A stretch of DNA of 64,000 bases, from NCBI GenBank assembly GCA_039725955.1, contig CP091033.1, positions 558,001-622,000 of the forward strand. The letters are read 5' to 3'. The DNA comes from Sinorhizobium sp. B11 (lineage in GTDB: Bacteria; Pseudomonadota; Alphaproteobacteria; Rhizobiales; Rhizobiaceae). Shown piece by piece: positions 55,179 to 62,875 of this stretch (position 1 is the stretch's first letter; each line of letters starts with the position of its first letter). A program made the position numbers and the translations under genes. The notes under the pieces were generated by a model. The model was not told the origin of the DNA. It saw only the letters and a program-made list of their open reading frames with translations, and did not search any database.

Positions 55179-56558
55179 TCAGAATTCCACAGTCGCGAGC
55201 GCCGCTTCGGCGTCCGCGAAAAGCTTGAATTCGTCGAGGCCGGTGAATTCACCTGCCTGCCAGACGATGCGCCCGTTGATCATGGTGAGGTCAGTCGGCA
55301 TGCCGATCCCGACCTTGGCAATCAGGCTCAGCGGGTCGTGTCGCGTGCCGACATAATCCATCCGCCGCGTATCGATCGCAAAAAGGTCTGCTGCCATGCC
55401 CGGGGCAAGACGGCCGATGTCGCCGCGGCCGAGCAGGCTTGCGCCGCCCGTCGTTGCGTAATCAAGGAAATCGACCGGCGGCGGAACAGGGTGAGCGCGT
55501 GTCGATGCCGACAGGCATTGCAGCATATAGGCGGAGTGGATGCAGTGCATGAGGTTGGAATTGTCGTTCGAGGCAGCGCCGTCGCAGCCAAGCCCGACGC
55601 GCAGGTCGAAGGCCGACATGGCCGGAATATCCGTCACCTCTGCGCCGACAAGGTAGACCGGTTCCGGGCAATGGGAGACGCCGGTGCCGCTTGCCGCCAT
55701 CTTTCGGAGTTCGTCATGCGTCAGTTCCCAGCAGTGAGCATAGAAGGTGTCGGGACCTGCAAAGCCGAGTTCAGTGCAGTAATCGACCGTACGCATGCCG
55801 TGCCGTGCCTCGATGACAGGGCTTTCGCCTTCGCCGACATGGGTGTGCAAAAACACGCCGCGGTCACGGGCAAGTGCAACGGATTCAACGAAGGTCTCGC
55901 GATAGCAATTGACCGGCTGGCAGGGCGCAACGACCACCTGCCGCATGCTGAAGGGACCGGCATCGTGGTAGCTGTCGATCAGCCGGGCGCAATCGGCTAT
56001 GAATTCATCCGTCGTTTCCAGCATGGCATCCGGGATCGTCGATCCCTCGGATTTCGGCAGCGTATTGCCGCCGCGGCCTGCATGGAAACGCATGCCGAGA
56101 AGCTCGGCCGCCTCGAACTGCCGGTCGATCAGGCGCTTTCCGGCGTGCCGGGGAAAGCAATATTGGTGGTCGAAAGCCGTCGTGCAGCCATGCTTGATCA
56201 TCTCGGCCATGGCGGTGACCGAGGAATGGTAGAAGCAATCCTCGTTCAGCCGCGAGAAGATCGGGTAGATGCGGTCCAGCCACTCGATGACCGACAGTTT
56301 CGTCCAGTCGAGATCGGCCCGGTTGCGCACGAAGCACTGAAAGAAATGGTGATGCGTGTTGACGAGGCCGGGATAAACGAACCAGCCGGCGGCATCCTGG
56401 ATGATCGTGCCTGATGGCAGGGGCTCCTGTGACAGGTTCGTGCCAATTGCCTGGATCGCCGGACCATTGGTCAGCACGTCCACGTTCCGGCGCACGCTTG
56501 GTCCGTTGCCCTCATTGACGATGACGGCTGCGCAATTTTTCAGGAGGTAGCCGGCCAT
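55179..56558 (-). CDS. Amidohydrolase, 8-oxoguanine/guanine/hydroxyatrazine deaminase type
   Basis: A 459-aa metal-dependent aminohydrolase (cog0402 group). Metal-binding residues are visible in GLVNTHHHFFQCF (HxH), HTHVGEGES (His), HCWELTHDE (His) and GLGCDGAASNDNSNL (Asp). The HCPEPVYLVG segment and the YP..SRLNEDCFYHSSVTAMAEM helix are like those of 8-oxoguanine and hydroxy-s-triazine deaminases. I infer deamination of a 2-amino-purine. It has a good position in the operon, 1 base before the GST-like gene's stop and 23 bases before the BMP gene's start. Confidence 0.9.
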   Translation of the reverse strand: MAGYLLKNCAAVIVNEGNGPSVRRNVDVLTNGPAIQAIGTNLSQEPLPSGTIIQDAAGWFVYPGLVNTHHHFFQCFVRNRADLDWTKLSVIEWLDRIYPIFSRLNEDCFYHSSVTAMAEMIKHGCTTAFDHQYCFPRHAGKRLIDRQFEAAELLGMRFHAGRGGNTLPKSEGSTIPDAMLETTDEFIADCARLIDSYHDAGPFSMRQVVVAPCQPVNCYRETFVESVALARDRGVFLHTHVGEGESPVIEARHGMRTVDYCTELGFAGPDTFYAHCWELTHDELRKMAASGTGVSHCPEPVYLVGAEVTDIPAMSAFDLRVGLGCDGAASNDNSNLMHCIHSAYMLQCLSASTRAHPVPPPVDFLDYATTGGASLLGRGDIGRLAPGMAADLFAIDTRRMDYVGTRHDPLSLIAKVGIGMPTDLTMINGRIVWQAGEFTGLDEFKLFADAEAALATVEF

Positions 56559-56559
56559 C

Positions 56560-57219
56560 TCAGCTTTCCTCCTTCGCAGGATGAGGATCGGGCTTCAGCT
56601 CGTGCAGGCGGTGAATGCCGGGCATCTCGATGAAGCCGCCGAGGCTGCGGACGGCCCTCAACCAGAGCCGGATGTTTGGATAGGGATCGAGCGAGATGCC
56701 GCCATCGGGCGCGAGCGCCACATAGGGGAAACAGGCGATATCGGCGATCGTGGCGCGGTTCGACGCCAGGAAGCGCATACCGCGAAGCTGCTGTTCGAAG
56801 AGACCAGCCTCCAGCTCGCGCAGCGCGGCGATGCCCTGCGCCTGAAGGCTTTCGATATTGCCGGGGCGCAGAAGCATTTCATGCAGCCGCGCGCCGCCGA
56901 GACTGGCGGTCAGCCGATGCGAGAAGGACAGCCACTGCTGCACTCGCGCCGTCTCTTCAGGCGTGCTTGTACCCAACCATTCCGGCGCGCCTTGGGCGGC
57001 GAGATAGGCGAGAATGGCGGAGGATTCCGTCAGAACGAGATCGCCATCTTCCAGGATCGGAATCGACCCTGCCGGATTGAGCGCCAGAGGTTCCGGACCG
57101 CGATGTTCAGCGCCAGGATGAAAATCCACCGCCCGGATATCCAGTTTGATACCGAGGATCGCCGCCATCAGGCGGATCTTGTAGCAACTCGGCGAGAGAA
57201 TGTAGTCGTAGAGCTTCAT
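56560..57219 (-). CDS. Glutathione S-transferase-like protein (NdmE-like context)
   Basis: A 219-aa protein with a thioredoxin-like N-domain (MKLYDYILSPSCYKIRLMAAI; the SPSCYK segment is the GST active-site loop; LTESSAILAYLAAQG is the GSH-binding loop) and an all-helical C-domain (ARVQQWLSFSHRLTASLGGARLHEM). It overlaps the catalytic oxygenase gene by 4 bases. In the NdmCDE N7-demethylase complex a GST-like protein (NdmE) is a structural partner and not a transferase. The same size and neighbours here suggest that role. Confidence 0.88.
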   Translation of the reverse strand: MKLYDYILSPSCYKIRLMAAILGIKLDIRAVDFHPGAEHRGPEPLALNPAGSIPILEDGDLVLTESSAILAYLAAQGAPEWLGTSTPEETARVQQWLSFSHRLTASLGGARLHEMLLRPGNIESLQAQGIAALRELEAGLFEQQLRGMRFLASNRATIADIACFPYVALAPDGGISLDPYPNIRLWLRAVRSLGGFIEMPGIHRLHELKPDPHPAKEES

Positions 57220-58064
57220 TGCGCGACCAACTGTGCACCGTAGGTATAGTTGTGGCGCTTGAGCCAGCGTCTGTAGGCGACCGAAGTCAGGTCCGCGCGG
57301 GTCGGTATTTCCATGCCGGGATCGAGCGGCAGAAGGGCTGGGATCTGGTTCTCGAGGATCGAGCGGTCCTGCAGGAAGATCATCTGCTGGAAATGAATGA
57401 GATCTGTCATCGGTGTGTCGTCATCAAAGAGTGCCATCCATGGCCACACGTCGCAAAGGTCTTCCGCAAGCGGTTGGACGAAGAGGGTAATGACGTCCCA
57501 TTCGCTGGGGCGGGGAGGGCAGGTCTTGTAGAGTACCGAGCAGGTAGGTGCCGGCACGCGATACATATATTCGGTGGTGATGCCGCCGGTCGCCGATTTG
57601 GCGGCCTGCGGCTGATAGAATTTCACCTGCGTTGCCCAGACCTCGTCCTCGTCTTCGCGGATCTCGACCTTGTAGTTCTGGACTTCCGTATGAGGCTCGG
57701 CGCCCAGAATATCGGTATGGACGAAGGGGAAATGGGCAATGTCGAGGAAGTTCTCGACCGCCCGCAGCGGTGAGCAGCGCACCCGCACGACGCCCACATC
57801 GACGAAGCGGCGGCCGGGCTGGTCCGCCTCGGGAATGGCAAAAAGCTCCTTGCCGGGATTGCCGAGCGACGACCAGACATGGCCGTAGCGGATGCGGACC
57901 GGAAGGCTGCGCCCATCGGCTGATGTCACCTGCGCATTGTCATCGGAGGTGCGCGCGACTTCTATGGGCTCGCCCATCAGAGCGGTCTTTGTGCCGGTTT
58001 CGCTGAGGCGGGAAAAAAGGCCGACCGGATACCATTCGTCGATCATTGCGCCAGCCTTCGTCAT
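57216..58064 (-). CDS. Rieske-oxygenase catalytic protein lacking its own Rieske cluster (NdmC-like)
   Basis: A 282-aa protein with the start and end of a VanA/Ndm-type oxygenase but no Fe-S motif. WYPVGLFSRL and GEPIEVARTSDD run directly into ADGRSLPVRIRYGHVWSSLGNP, so the CxH...CxxH segment is missing. The mononuclear iron site is intact: His111 and His116 (NFLDIAHFPFVHTD) and Asp233 (FLQDRSILENQ). Electrons must therefore come from another protein, and the adjacent gene encodes a separate Rieske domain. NdmC has the same length and deletion. The gene overlaps the Rieske gene by 4 bases. Confidence 0.88.
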   Translation of the reverse strand: MTKAGAMIDEWYPVGLFSRLSETGTKTALMGEPIEVARTSDDNAQVTSADGRSLPVRIRYGHVWSSLGNPGKELFAIPEADQPGRRFVDVGVVRVRCSPLRAVENFLDIAHFPFVHTDILGAEPHTEVQNYKVEIREDEDEVWATQVKFYQPQAAKSATGGITTEYMYRVPAPTCSVLYKTCPPRPSEWDVITLFVQPLAEDLCDVWPWMALFDDDTPMTDLIHFQQMIFLQDRSILENQIPALLPLDPGMEIPTRADLTSVAYRRWLKRHNYTYGAQLVAQ

Positions 58065-58702
58065 GCCACCTCCTTCTGCCGCGCTTCCGCCTGCCGACGC
58101 ACGGCCTCGGCGACGCGGGACGCCGTGACACGGTCCGCCGGGCTGCGATCCTTTTCGATCATGACGTGAATGAGCGTGCGCCCTGCTTGCTCAGTCGATA
58201 GCAGCCGGACCCATGGACAGTTCGCAATTGGAATGAGCCCGTCCATACCAATTTTCGCGCCCGCAGCGGCTTCGAGCGCCGGAATGCCGGCCTCGGCAGT
58301 CAACGAGCGCAACGGCAAGAGATCATCAAGCGATGGCTGTGACGCCGAGGGTTCTCCAACGGCAACCCAGATGACACCACCCGATTCCTCGACCTCATGA
58401 ATTGCGACACGGATCGTTTCCGGCGGCACGAGGTCGGGGTGGGCAGGGATGCGGATGCATCCTCCCGCCGGAGAATAGCTCCAGCCGTGATAGATGCAGG
58501 AGAGTGCCTCGCCGCGCACGAAGCCGTGGGACAATCGCATCCCGCGATGCGGACAGCGATCCGACGATGCCGATACGCGCCCCGACTGAGTGCGCCAGAG
58601 AGCGATCGATCCTGCTGGCGTCCAGGCCGGTATGACGGTTGCCGGCGGCAGATCAGCAGAAAGGGCGACTGGCGTCCAAGAGCCGGCCGTATCAGATGGC
58701 AT
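58061..58702 (-). CDS. Stand-alone Rieske [2Fe-2S] protein
   Basis: A 213-aa protein. Residues about 8-118 are a Rieske domain with cluster ligands Cys50/His52 (DRCPHRGM) and Cys69/His72 (SCIYHGWSYSP). There is no catalytic iron site. The C-terminal 90 residues (about 120-213) resemble no domain I can name and may be a docking part. It is the first gene of the eight-gene operon and overlaps the cluster-less oxygenase gene. I infer that it shuttles electrons to that protein, taking the place of the extra Rieske domain on NdmD. No reductase gene is in the window. Confidence 0.88.
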   Translation of the reverse strand: MPSDTAGSWTPVALSADLPPATVIPAWTPAGSIALWRTQSGRVSASSDRCPHRGMRLSHGFVRGEALSCIYHGWSYSPAGGCIRIPAHPDLVPPETIRVAIHEVEESGGVIWVAVGEPSASQPSLDDLLPLRSLTAEAGIPALEAAAGAKIGMDGLIPIANCPWVRLLSTEQAGRTLIHVMIEKDRSPADRVTASRVAEAVRRQAEARQKEVA

Positions 58703-58852
58703 AACGTATAAGTCCTCAATTTTCCCAAGGCTTTAGCGCCGTTGGCCGCGCACGGTTGCCGAGCTAGCGGCCTCAGTTGTCAGAGGCTTGCATAAAAAAA
58801 CCGCATTGGCAACAATGATTAAATAAAGGGCAGGGCTCAAATGTGGTCAGGG

Positions 58853-59125
58853 CTACGGTGTGTCGGCAGGGTCTACAATCCTGCGATGAATCTCGTCCAC
58901 CCAGACGTCGATCGGACCGAGCGAACACCCCATTTCCAGCATGTCGATCAGCTCAACGGGGCCCGCGACCTCAAGTTCGATTCGGTCGGTGCCTGTGTAA
59001 AAGAAATCCTGGGACAGTCCCAGCTTATCGGCATGGCGACGGATCCACGGGATGAACGAGGCCGCATCGACATCGCCGAGGATCGTCATTCGCTCGCGCA
59101 ATTCCCCCTGCCGTGTCTGCGTCAT
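58853..59125 (-). CDS. Acylphosphatase-like protein without the catalytic arginine
   Basis: About 90 aa. The pattern LGDVDAASFIPWIRRHADKLGLS and DRIELEVAGP...GCSLGPIDVW follows the acylphosphatase fold (GxVQGVxFRxW...GPxxAxV). The catalytic Arg position (FRxW) is Ile, and the usual Asn-containing turn reads FFYTGTD. Phosphatase activity is therefore doubtful. The start is uncertain: ATG 59125 gives family length, while an upstream ATG at 59227 adds 34 residues. It lies 150 bases before the purine-type operon on the same strand. Confidence 0.65.
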   Translation of the reverse strand: MTQTRQGELRERMTILGDVDAASFIPWIRRHADKLGLSQDFFYTGTDRIELEVAGPVELIDMLEMGCSLGPIDVWVDEIHRRIVDPADTP

Positions 59126-59321
59126 CGAATTATCCATCATCTGATCCGTGCGGATCAGCATAGCGGCTTGGTGCCGTTGTGAAAGGGGGATGATGGAACG
59201 AACGGTCTTATGCCTTTCATGTGCCATGAATAATTAGGCAGGAAACAGCCATATCATCAGCGACGGAGGCTGCTCCGGCGATTATGCTGACCGGTAACAT
59301 CGATCCGCAGGACAAAAGGAC

Positions 59322-59885
59322 ATGAACATGACAACGACTTCATGGCACGCAGACCCGCTCGCTTGGGGTTTCGGACCGCGCATTTTCGAGGCCTTTCTGG
59401 AGCCGACCTGCCCCTATTCCGTCAGGACGTTCAACAAGCTGGATGCGTTGCTCGAACAGGCCGGAGCGGACAGGATCACAATCAAGATCCGCCTGCAGTC
59501 GCAGCCCTGGCATCTCTATTCCGGCGTGATCGTGCGTTCTGTTCTTGCAGCCTCGACACTGAATGGTGGCAAGGAAACCGCAAAGAAGGTCATGGCGGCC
59601 GTCGCCGCCCATCGTGAGGAATTCGAGTTCGAGCGTCACGCCGGCGGTCCTAATATGGATGCCACCCCGAATGAGATCATCGAGCGCCTCGAGCACTACA
59701 GCGGCGTGGCGCTGAAAGAGGCCTTCGCTATCCCCGATCTCGACAAGGAGATCAAATGGCACTGCAAATATGCCCGCCAGAACGGCATCCATGTCTCGCC
59801 GACCTTTATGATCGACGGATTGGTGCGGCCGGACCTGAGCAGCGGCGATGATGTCGAGGCCTGGGTTAAGCTGCTGATCGGCTAG
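59322..59885 (+). CDS. DsbA-fold thioredoxin-like protein with CPYS motif
   Basis: A 187-aa protein without a signal peptide. FLEPTCPYSVRTFNKLDALL carries a CxxS redox motif, and HVSPTFMIDG contains the cis-Pro loop. The helical insertion (about 80-140) is like that of DsbA/FrnE or disulphide-type isomerase-like proteins. A single Cys at the active site suggests a monothiol or GSH-dependent role; the substrate is unknown. ATG 59328, two codons later, is an alternative start. It is divergent from the acylphosphatase-like gene. Confidence 0.85.
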   Translation: MNMTTTSWHADPLAWGFGPRIFEAFLEPTCPYSVRTFNKLDALLEQAGADRITIKIRLQSQPWHLYSGVIVRSVLAASTLNGGKETAKKVMAAVAAHREEFEFERHAGGPNMDATPNEIIERLEHYSGVALKEAFAIPDLDKEIKWHCKYARQNGIHVSPTFMIDGLVRPDLSSGDDVEAWVKLLIG

Positions 59886-60030
59886 CCGTTCAACAATGTG
59901 GAGGAAGCGATCTCAGGACTGGATGTTCCTGTCGATCGCTTCTCGGCGACGAACACTCCGTTCGCGCCGCGTCCTCATCGTTTCGAGATGAAAACCGCCG
60001 AAATGCTCGATACCGGTGGCACGCACGCGC

Positions 60031-61323
60031 TCAGCGGAGATCTTTACGAGGGCGTGCTGTTTCTTCCACAGGCGTATCTTCCGGCGGCTGTTCCCAGCCA
60101 AAGACGCTTCGGCCGCCGAAGGTCGAGGACTGCCGGAATTCGCCTGCGACAATTTCCTTGAGGTCGGGGCCCGTGACGTACCGCTCCATGTTGCGCGACT
60201 GGTCATCGAGACGACGCAAGGCCTGCAGTTCCTCATCGCGCCCGAGTTTGCCCTTCACGATCGCGGATTTCATCACATTGATGGTCTCGTCGTAGACTTT
60301 GAGCGGTACAGGGAAGGGGTGCCTGTCCTTGCCGCCGTGAGCGATCGAAAAGCGGGCAGGATCGGAGAAACGGCAGGGCGCGCCGTGCACGACTTCGGCG
60401 ACGAGCGCCAGCGCCTTGACTGTGCGCGCGCCGACGCCGGGCACAAGAAGCAGATTCTCGAAATCGACCGGTCCACGATCAGCAGCGGCAGCAAGGTTGC
60501 CGTGCAGCCGCCGCATATTGACGTCGCTCTCGCGCACATCATGGTGCGCGGGCATGATGAGGTGCGGCAGCATCGGCTGTTCTGCCGGCTCAGGAGCGGG
60601 TGCGGGACCGGCCGCCAGGGCAAGGGCTGCCGCCTCGCGGATGATGCGATCCGGTCCAAGTGTTGCAAGGAGATCGAGCTGGTCGTGACGGGATTTTTCA
60701 GCGCGGCGGTCGGCAAGATTGATGATCTCACCCTGCGAGCGGCCTTCTATCGCCGCATGCGGGGAATTGACGAAGCTCTCCAGTCCTTCGGAAAACCAGT
60801 GATAGCGCCGCGCCTGGCGCTTGTCGCCGTTCATGCCTTGCTGGACGATCACCCAATGGCCGTCATCGGCGACGATGAAGCCGTGCAGATAGAGATCGAA
60901 ACCATCCTGCACCGCTGCGCTATCTACCTTGGCGACCAGGCGACTTGTCTTTGCAAGGCCGGCACCGTCAAGGCCGGTGCGATCACCGATCGCCATCAGT
61001 TCGTCCGGCGTCTTGCGCGATTGCGCACCGCGCCCGCCGCAGACATGAAGGCCGAGTTCCTTGGAGAGTGGTTTCAGTCCACGTTTCAACGCCCCGAGTA
61101 CACTGGTCGTAATGCCGGAGGAATGCCAATCCATGCCCATGACGGCGCCGAAGGACTGGAACCAGAAGGGATGGGCAAGCCGACGCAGGAATTCATCGCG
61201 CCCGTAATGGTGCACGATTGCCTCGGCGATCAGCGCGCCGAGTGTCGTCATACGGTTACCCAGCCATGGCGGCACGCGCCCTCCGTGAAGGGGGAGGTCG
61301 GCGCTGCCCGCTCTCTGCGACAT
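60031..61323 (-). CDS. DUF763 family protein
   Basis: A 430-aa protein typical of DUF763. It begins RAGSADLPLHGGRVPPWL, has FWFQSFGAVMGMDWHSSGITTSV and CGGRGAQSRKTPDEL in the first third, and LLVPGVGARTVKALALVAEVVHG, a helix-hairpin-helix-like segment, near residues 285-310. The function is unsettled; some members appear beside DNA-repair genes and the HhH-like motif fits nucleic-acid binding. No partner gene is close enough to suggest more. Confidence 0.88.
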   Translation of the reverse strand: MSQRAGSADLPLHGGRVPPWLGNRMTTLGALIAEAIVHHYGRDEFLRRLAHPFWFQSFGAVMGMDWHSSGITTSVLGALKRGLKPLSKELGLHVCGGRGAQSRKTPDELMAIGDRTGLDGAGLAKTSRLVAKVDSAAVQDGFDLYLHGFIVADDGHWVIVQQGMNGDKRQARRYHWFSEGLESFVNSPHAAIEGRSQGEIINLADRRAEKSRHDQLDLLATLGPDRIIREAAALALAAGPAPAPEPAEQPMLPHLIMPAHHDVRESDVNMRRLHGNLAAAADRGPVDFENLLLVPGVGARTVKALALVAEVVHGAPCRFSDPARFSIAHGGKDRHPFPVPLKVYDETINVMKSAIVKGKLGRDEELQALRRLDDQSRNMERYVTGPDLKEIVAGEFRQSSTFGGRSVFGWEQPPEDTPVEETARPRKDLR

Positions 61324-61540
61324 GCTTACTCTTTCTGCCCGTAATCTGCTGCGGTCGACGGGATCAACCGATAGAACAGCTATCCGTCAAAATCGGGGCG
61401 ATGGCAATAAATTCCTATTTACAGGAGGCGGCTCACCATCCCGGCCAAATAAGCATCAAAAGATGCGATTTCCCATCCGGCTGCGGAACCGAAACCTCAC
61501 TTCCTAATTTCTATGTCAACTGGGAATGAGAGACTGAGTC

Positions 61541-62119
61541 ATGAAGTCGCTTGCTACACCATCCATGTTTCTGCCGGTGATCCCGATCGTTCTGGTTGGC
61601 GGTCTCGGCTTTGCCTCCTATGGGGTTCGCGAACCGGCGCCGCATCATTTCGCCAACCTCGATGCGCCGCTCTGGACGACGATACCGACACACGTTGATC
61701 CAAAAACCCAAAATTACGAGCGGCTTCCGCCCCTTCAAGCTGCGGCTAACGATTTGTCCTCAACGCCGGCCAAGCTGGTTGGCGTAACGGCCATTGCGCC
61801 GCCTGATGCAACGATGACAGGGGCGATCGAGCAGCCGAAGCAGGAATGGACGGCTGACGGTCGTCATCTCAGCCGGTGCCAGCAACGTTATCGGTCTTAT
61901 AATGTGGCCGACAACACATATCAGCCTTTTGACGGGGGACCCCGCAAACCGTGCGTGATCGAAGAAAGAGAGCCCTCCGTCGGGCTACCCGCGGCGGACG
62001 CAGCCCAGAGCCCGCATATATCATGGTGCGCCGCCCGCTATAATTCCTATCGCGCTGTGGACAACAGCTATCAGCCATTCGACGGGCCAAGACGTCAGTG
62101 TGTAGCTCCCGTAATCTAG
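61541..62119 (+). CDS. Secreted protein with two BA14K-like repeats
   Basis: A 192-aa protein with an N-terminal hydrophobic signal or anchor (SMFLPVIPIVLVGGLGFASY). Residues about 106-136 (LSRCQQRYRSYNVADNTYQPFDG...PC) and 160-188 (ISWCAARYNSYRAVDNSYQPFDG...QC) are two copies of the BA14K-type motif C..RY.SY...D.TYQPFDG.R..C, each with paired cysteines. BA14K proteins are common, lectin-like cell-surface proteins of Rhizobiales and Brucella. GAATGAGAG precedes the start. The duplicated arrangement is worth noting. Confidence 0.8.
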   Translation: MKSLATPSMFLPVIPIVLVGGLGFASYGVREPAPHHFANLDAPLWTTIPTHVDPKTQNYERLPPLQAAANDLSSTPAKLVGVTAIAPPDATMTGAIEQPKQEWTADGRHLSRCQQRYRSYNVADNTYQPFDGGPRKPCVIEEREPSVGLPAADAAQSPHISWCAARYNSYRAVDNSYQPFDGPRRQCVAPVI

Positions 62120-62308
62120 GCAAGATCATTTTAGTCTTCCCGTGAGAAGATCGCGTCCTTGGTGATGACGCTTGCTTTTTGCCCCGGACCAAAGTCCGAG
62201 GTCATCTGGCACCTATGTCCGACCGTCTTGCAATTTCGGAACAAGCGGTCAATCTCATGCTTCCTGCTTTGAGCAGACACTTGAGGAAAAAGGACAAGGC
62301 AAGCGACG

Positions 62309-62875
62309 ATGGTGATCTCCAAGCGCAATTTTCTGATGGGCTGCGGCGCGAGTTTTCTTGCCGCTGCGCCGCTGAAGGTTGATGTGGCGGGTTCGTTTCC
62401 CTCGCTCGCCAGCCAAGCAGCCTTTGCAAAGAACGATAACGGCAATGGCGGGGGAAATGGGAACGGCAACGGCGGTAATGGCGGAGGTGGTGGAAACGGC
62501 AACGGCGGCGGAAACGGAAATGGTAATGGCGGGGGAAATGGAAATGGTAACGGCGGGGGAAACGGCAACGGCAATGGCGGCGGGAGCGGCAACGGCGGGG
62601 GGAGCGGAAACGGTAATTCGGGTGGCAGCGGCAACAGCAGCGGGAGCGGACGATCCAGCTCGACCGGAGGCGGCAGCACGGGCAATGCGTCATCGACATC
62701 GGGAGCACGCGCAACCGAAGATACGGACGGCTCGATCGATGTCCGGCATACGAATGGAATAACCGAAACCCTACGTGCAGGACGCTACATCATGAAGGAT
62801 TCGAAAGGCCGTACGATCATCAACCGGCGGGCGACGTCGGCTGACAGCACGCGGCTCACGCGCCTCCTGCGCTAG
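62309..62875 (+). CDS. Secreted Gly/Asn-rich repeat protein
   Basis: A 188-aa protein. The N-terminus is a Tat- or lipoprotein-like signal (ISKRNFLMGCGASFLAAAPL, with a Cys at 12). Residues about 42-105 are Gly-Asn-Gly repeats, 106-128 are Gly/Ser-rich, and the C-terminal 55 residues are a folded, conserved-looking piece (GSIDVRHTNGITETLRAGRY, DSKGRTIINRRATS). The tail suggests a small binding domain displayed on a flexible linker. It is convergent with the NarL-type regulator, whose stop codon overlaps. Confidence 0.75.
   Translation: MVISKRNFLMGCGASFLAAAPLKVDVAGSFPSLASQAAFAKNDNGNGGGNGNGNGGNGGGGGNGNGGGNGNGNGGGNGNGNGGGNGNGNGGGSGNGGGSGNGNSGGSGNSSGSGRSSSTGGGSTGNASSTSGARATEDTDGSIDVRHTNGITETLRAGRYIMKDSKGRTIINRRATSADSTRLTRLLR
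62436..62690 (+). repeat. Coding tandem repeat (Gly-Asn-Gly then Gly-Ser)
   Basis: Irregular GGNGGAAAC-type units inside the Gly/Asn-rich gene. Repeat number is likely to vary between strains through slippage. It is protein-coding, not a CRISPR array. Confidence 0.75.

Noticed and set aside
54088..55356. Long plus-strand frame opposite the BMP binding-protein gene
   Set aside because: Antisense openness of a GC-rich gene. The minus strand has a Tat signal and BMP motifs.
57216..58702. Possibility that the Rieske and catalytic genes are one oxygenase split by a frameshift
   Set aside because: The catalytic protein retains its own N-terminal Rieske-fold strands and the Rieske protein has a further 90 residues after its domain. 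Joining them would give duplicated parts rather than a normal alpha subunit.
60016..61344. Long plus-strand frame opposite the DUF763 gene
   Set aside because: The minus strand shows family motifs along its full length; the plus frame does not.
62436..62690. Repeat array considered as CRISPR or satellite DNA
   Set aside because: The units are short, irregular and in frame with a signal-bearing gene; no spacers exist.
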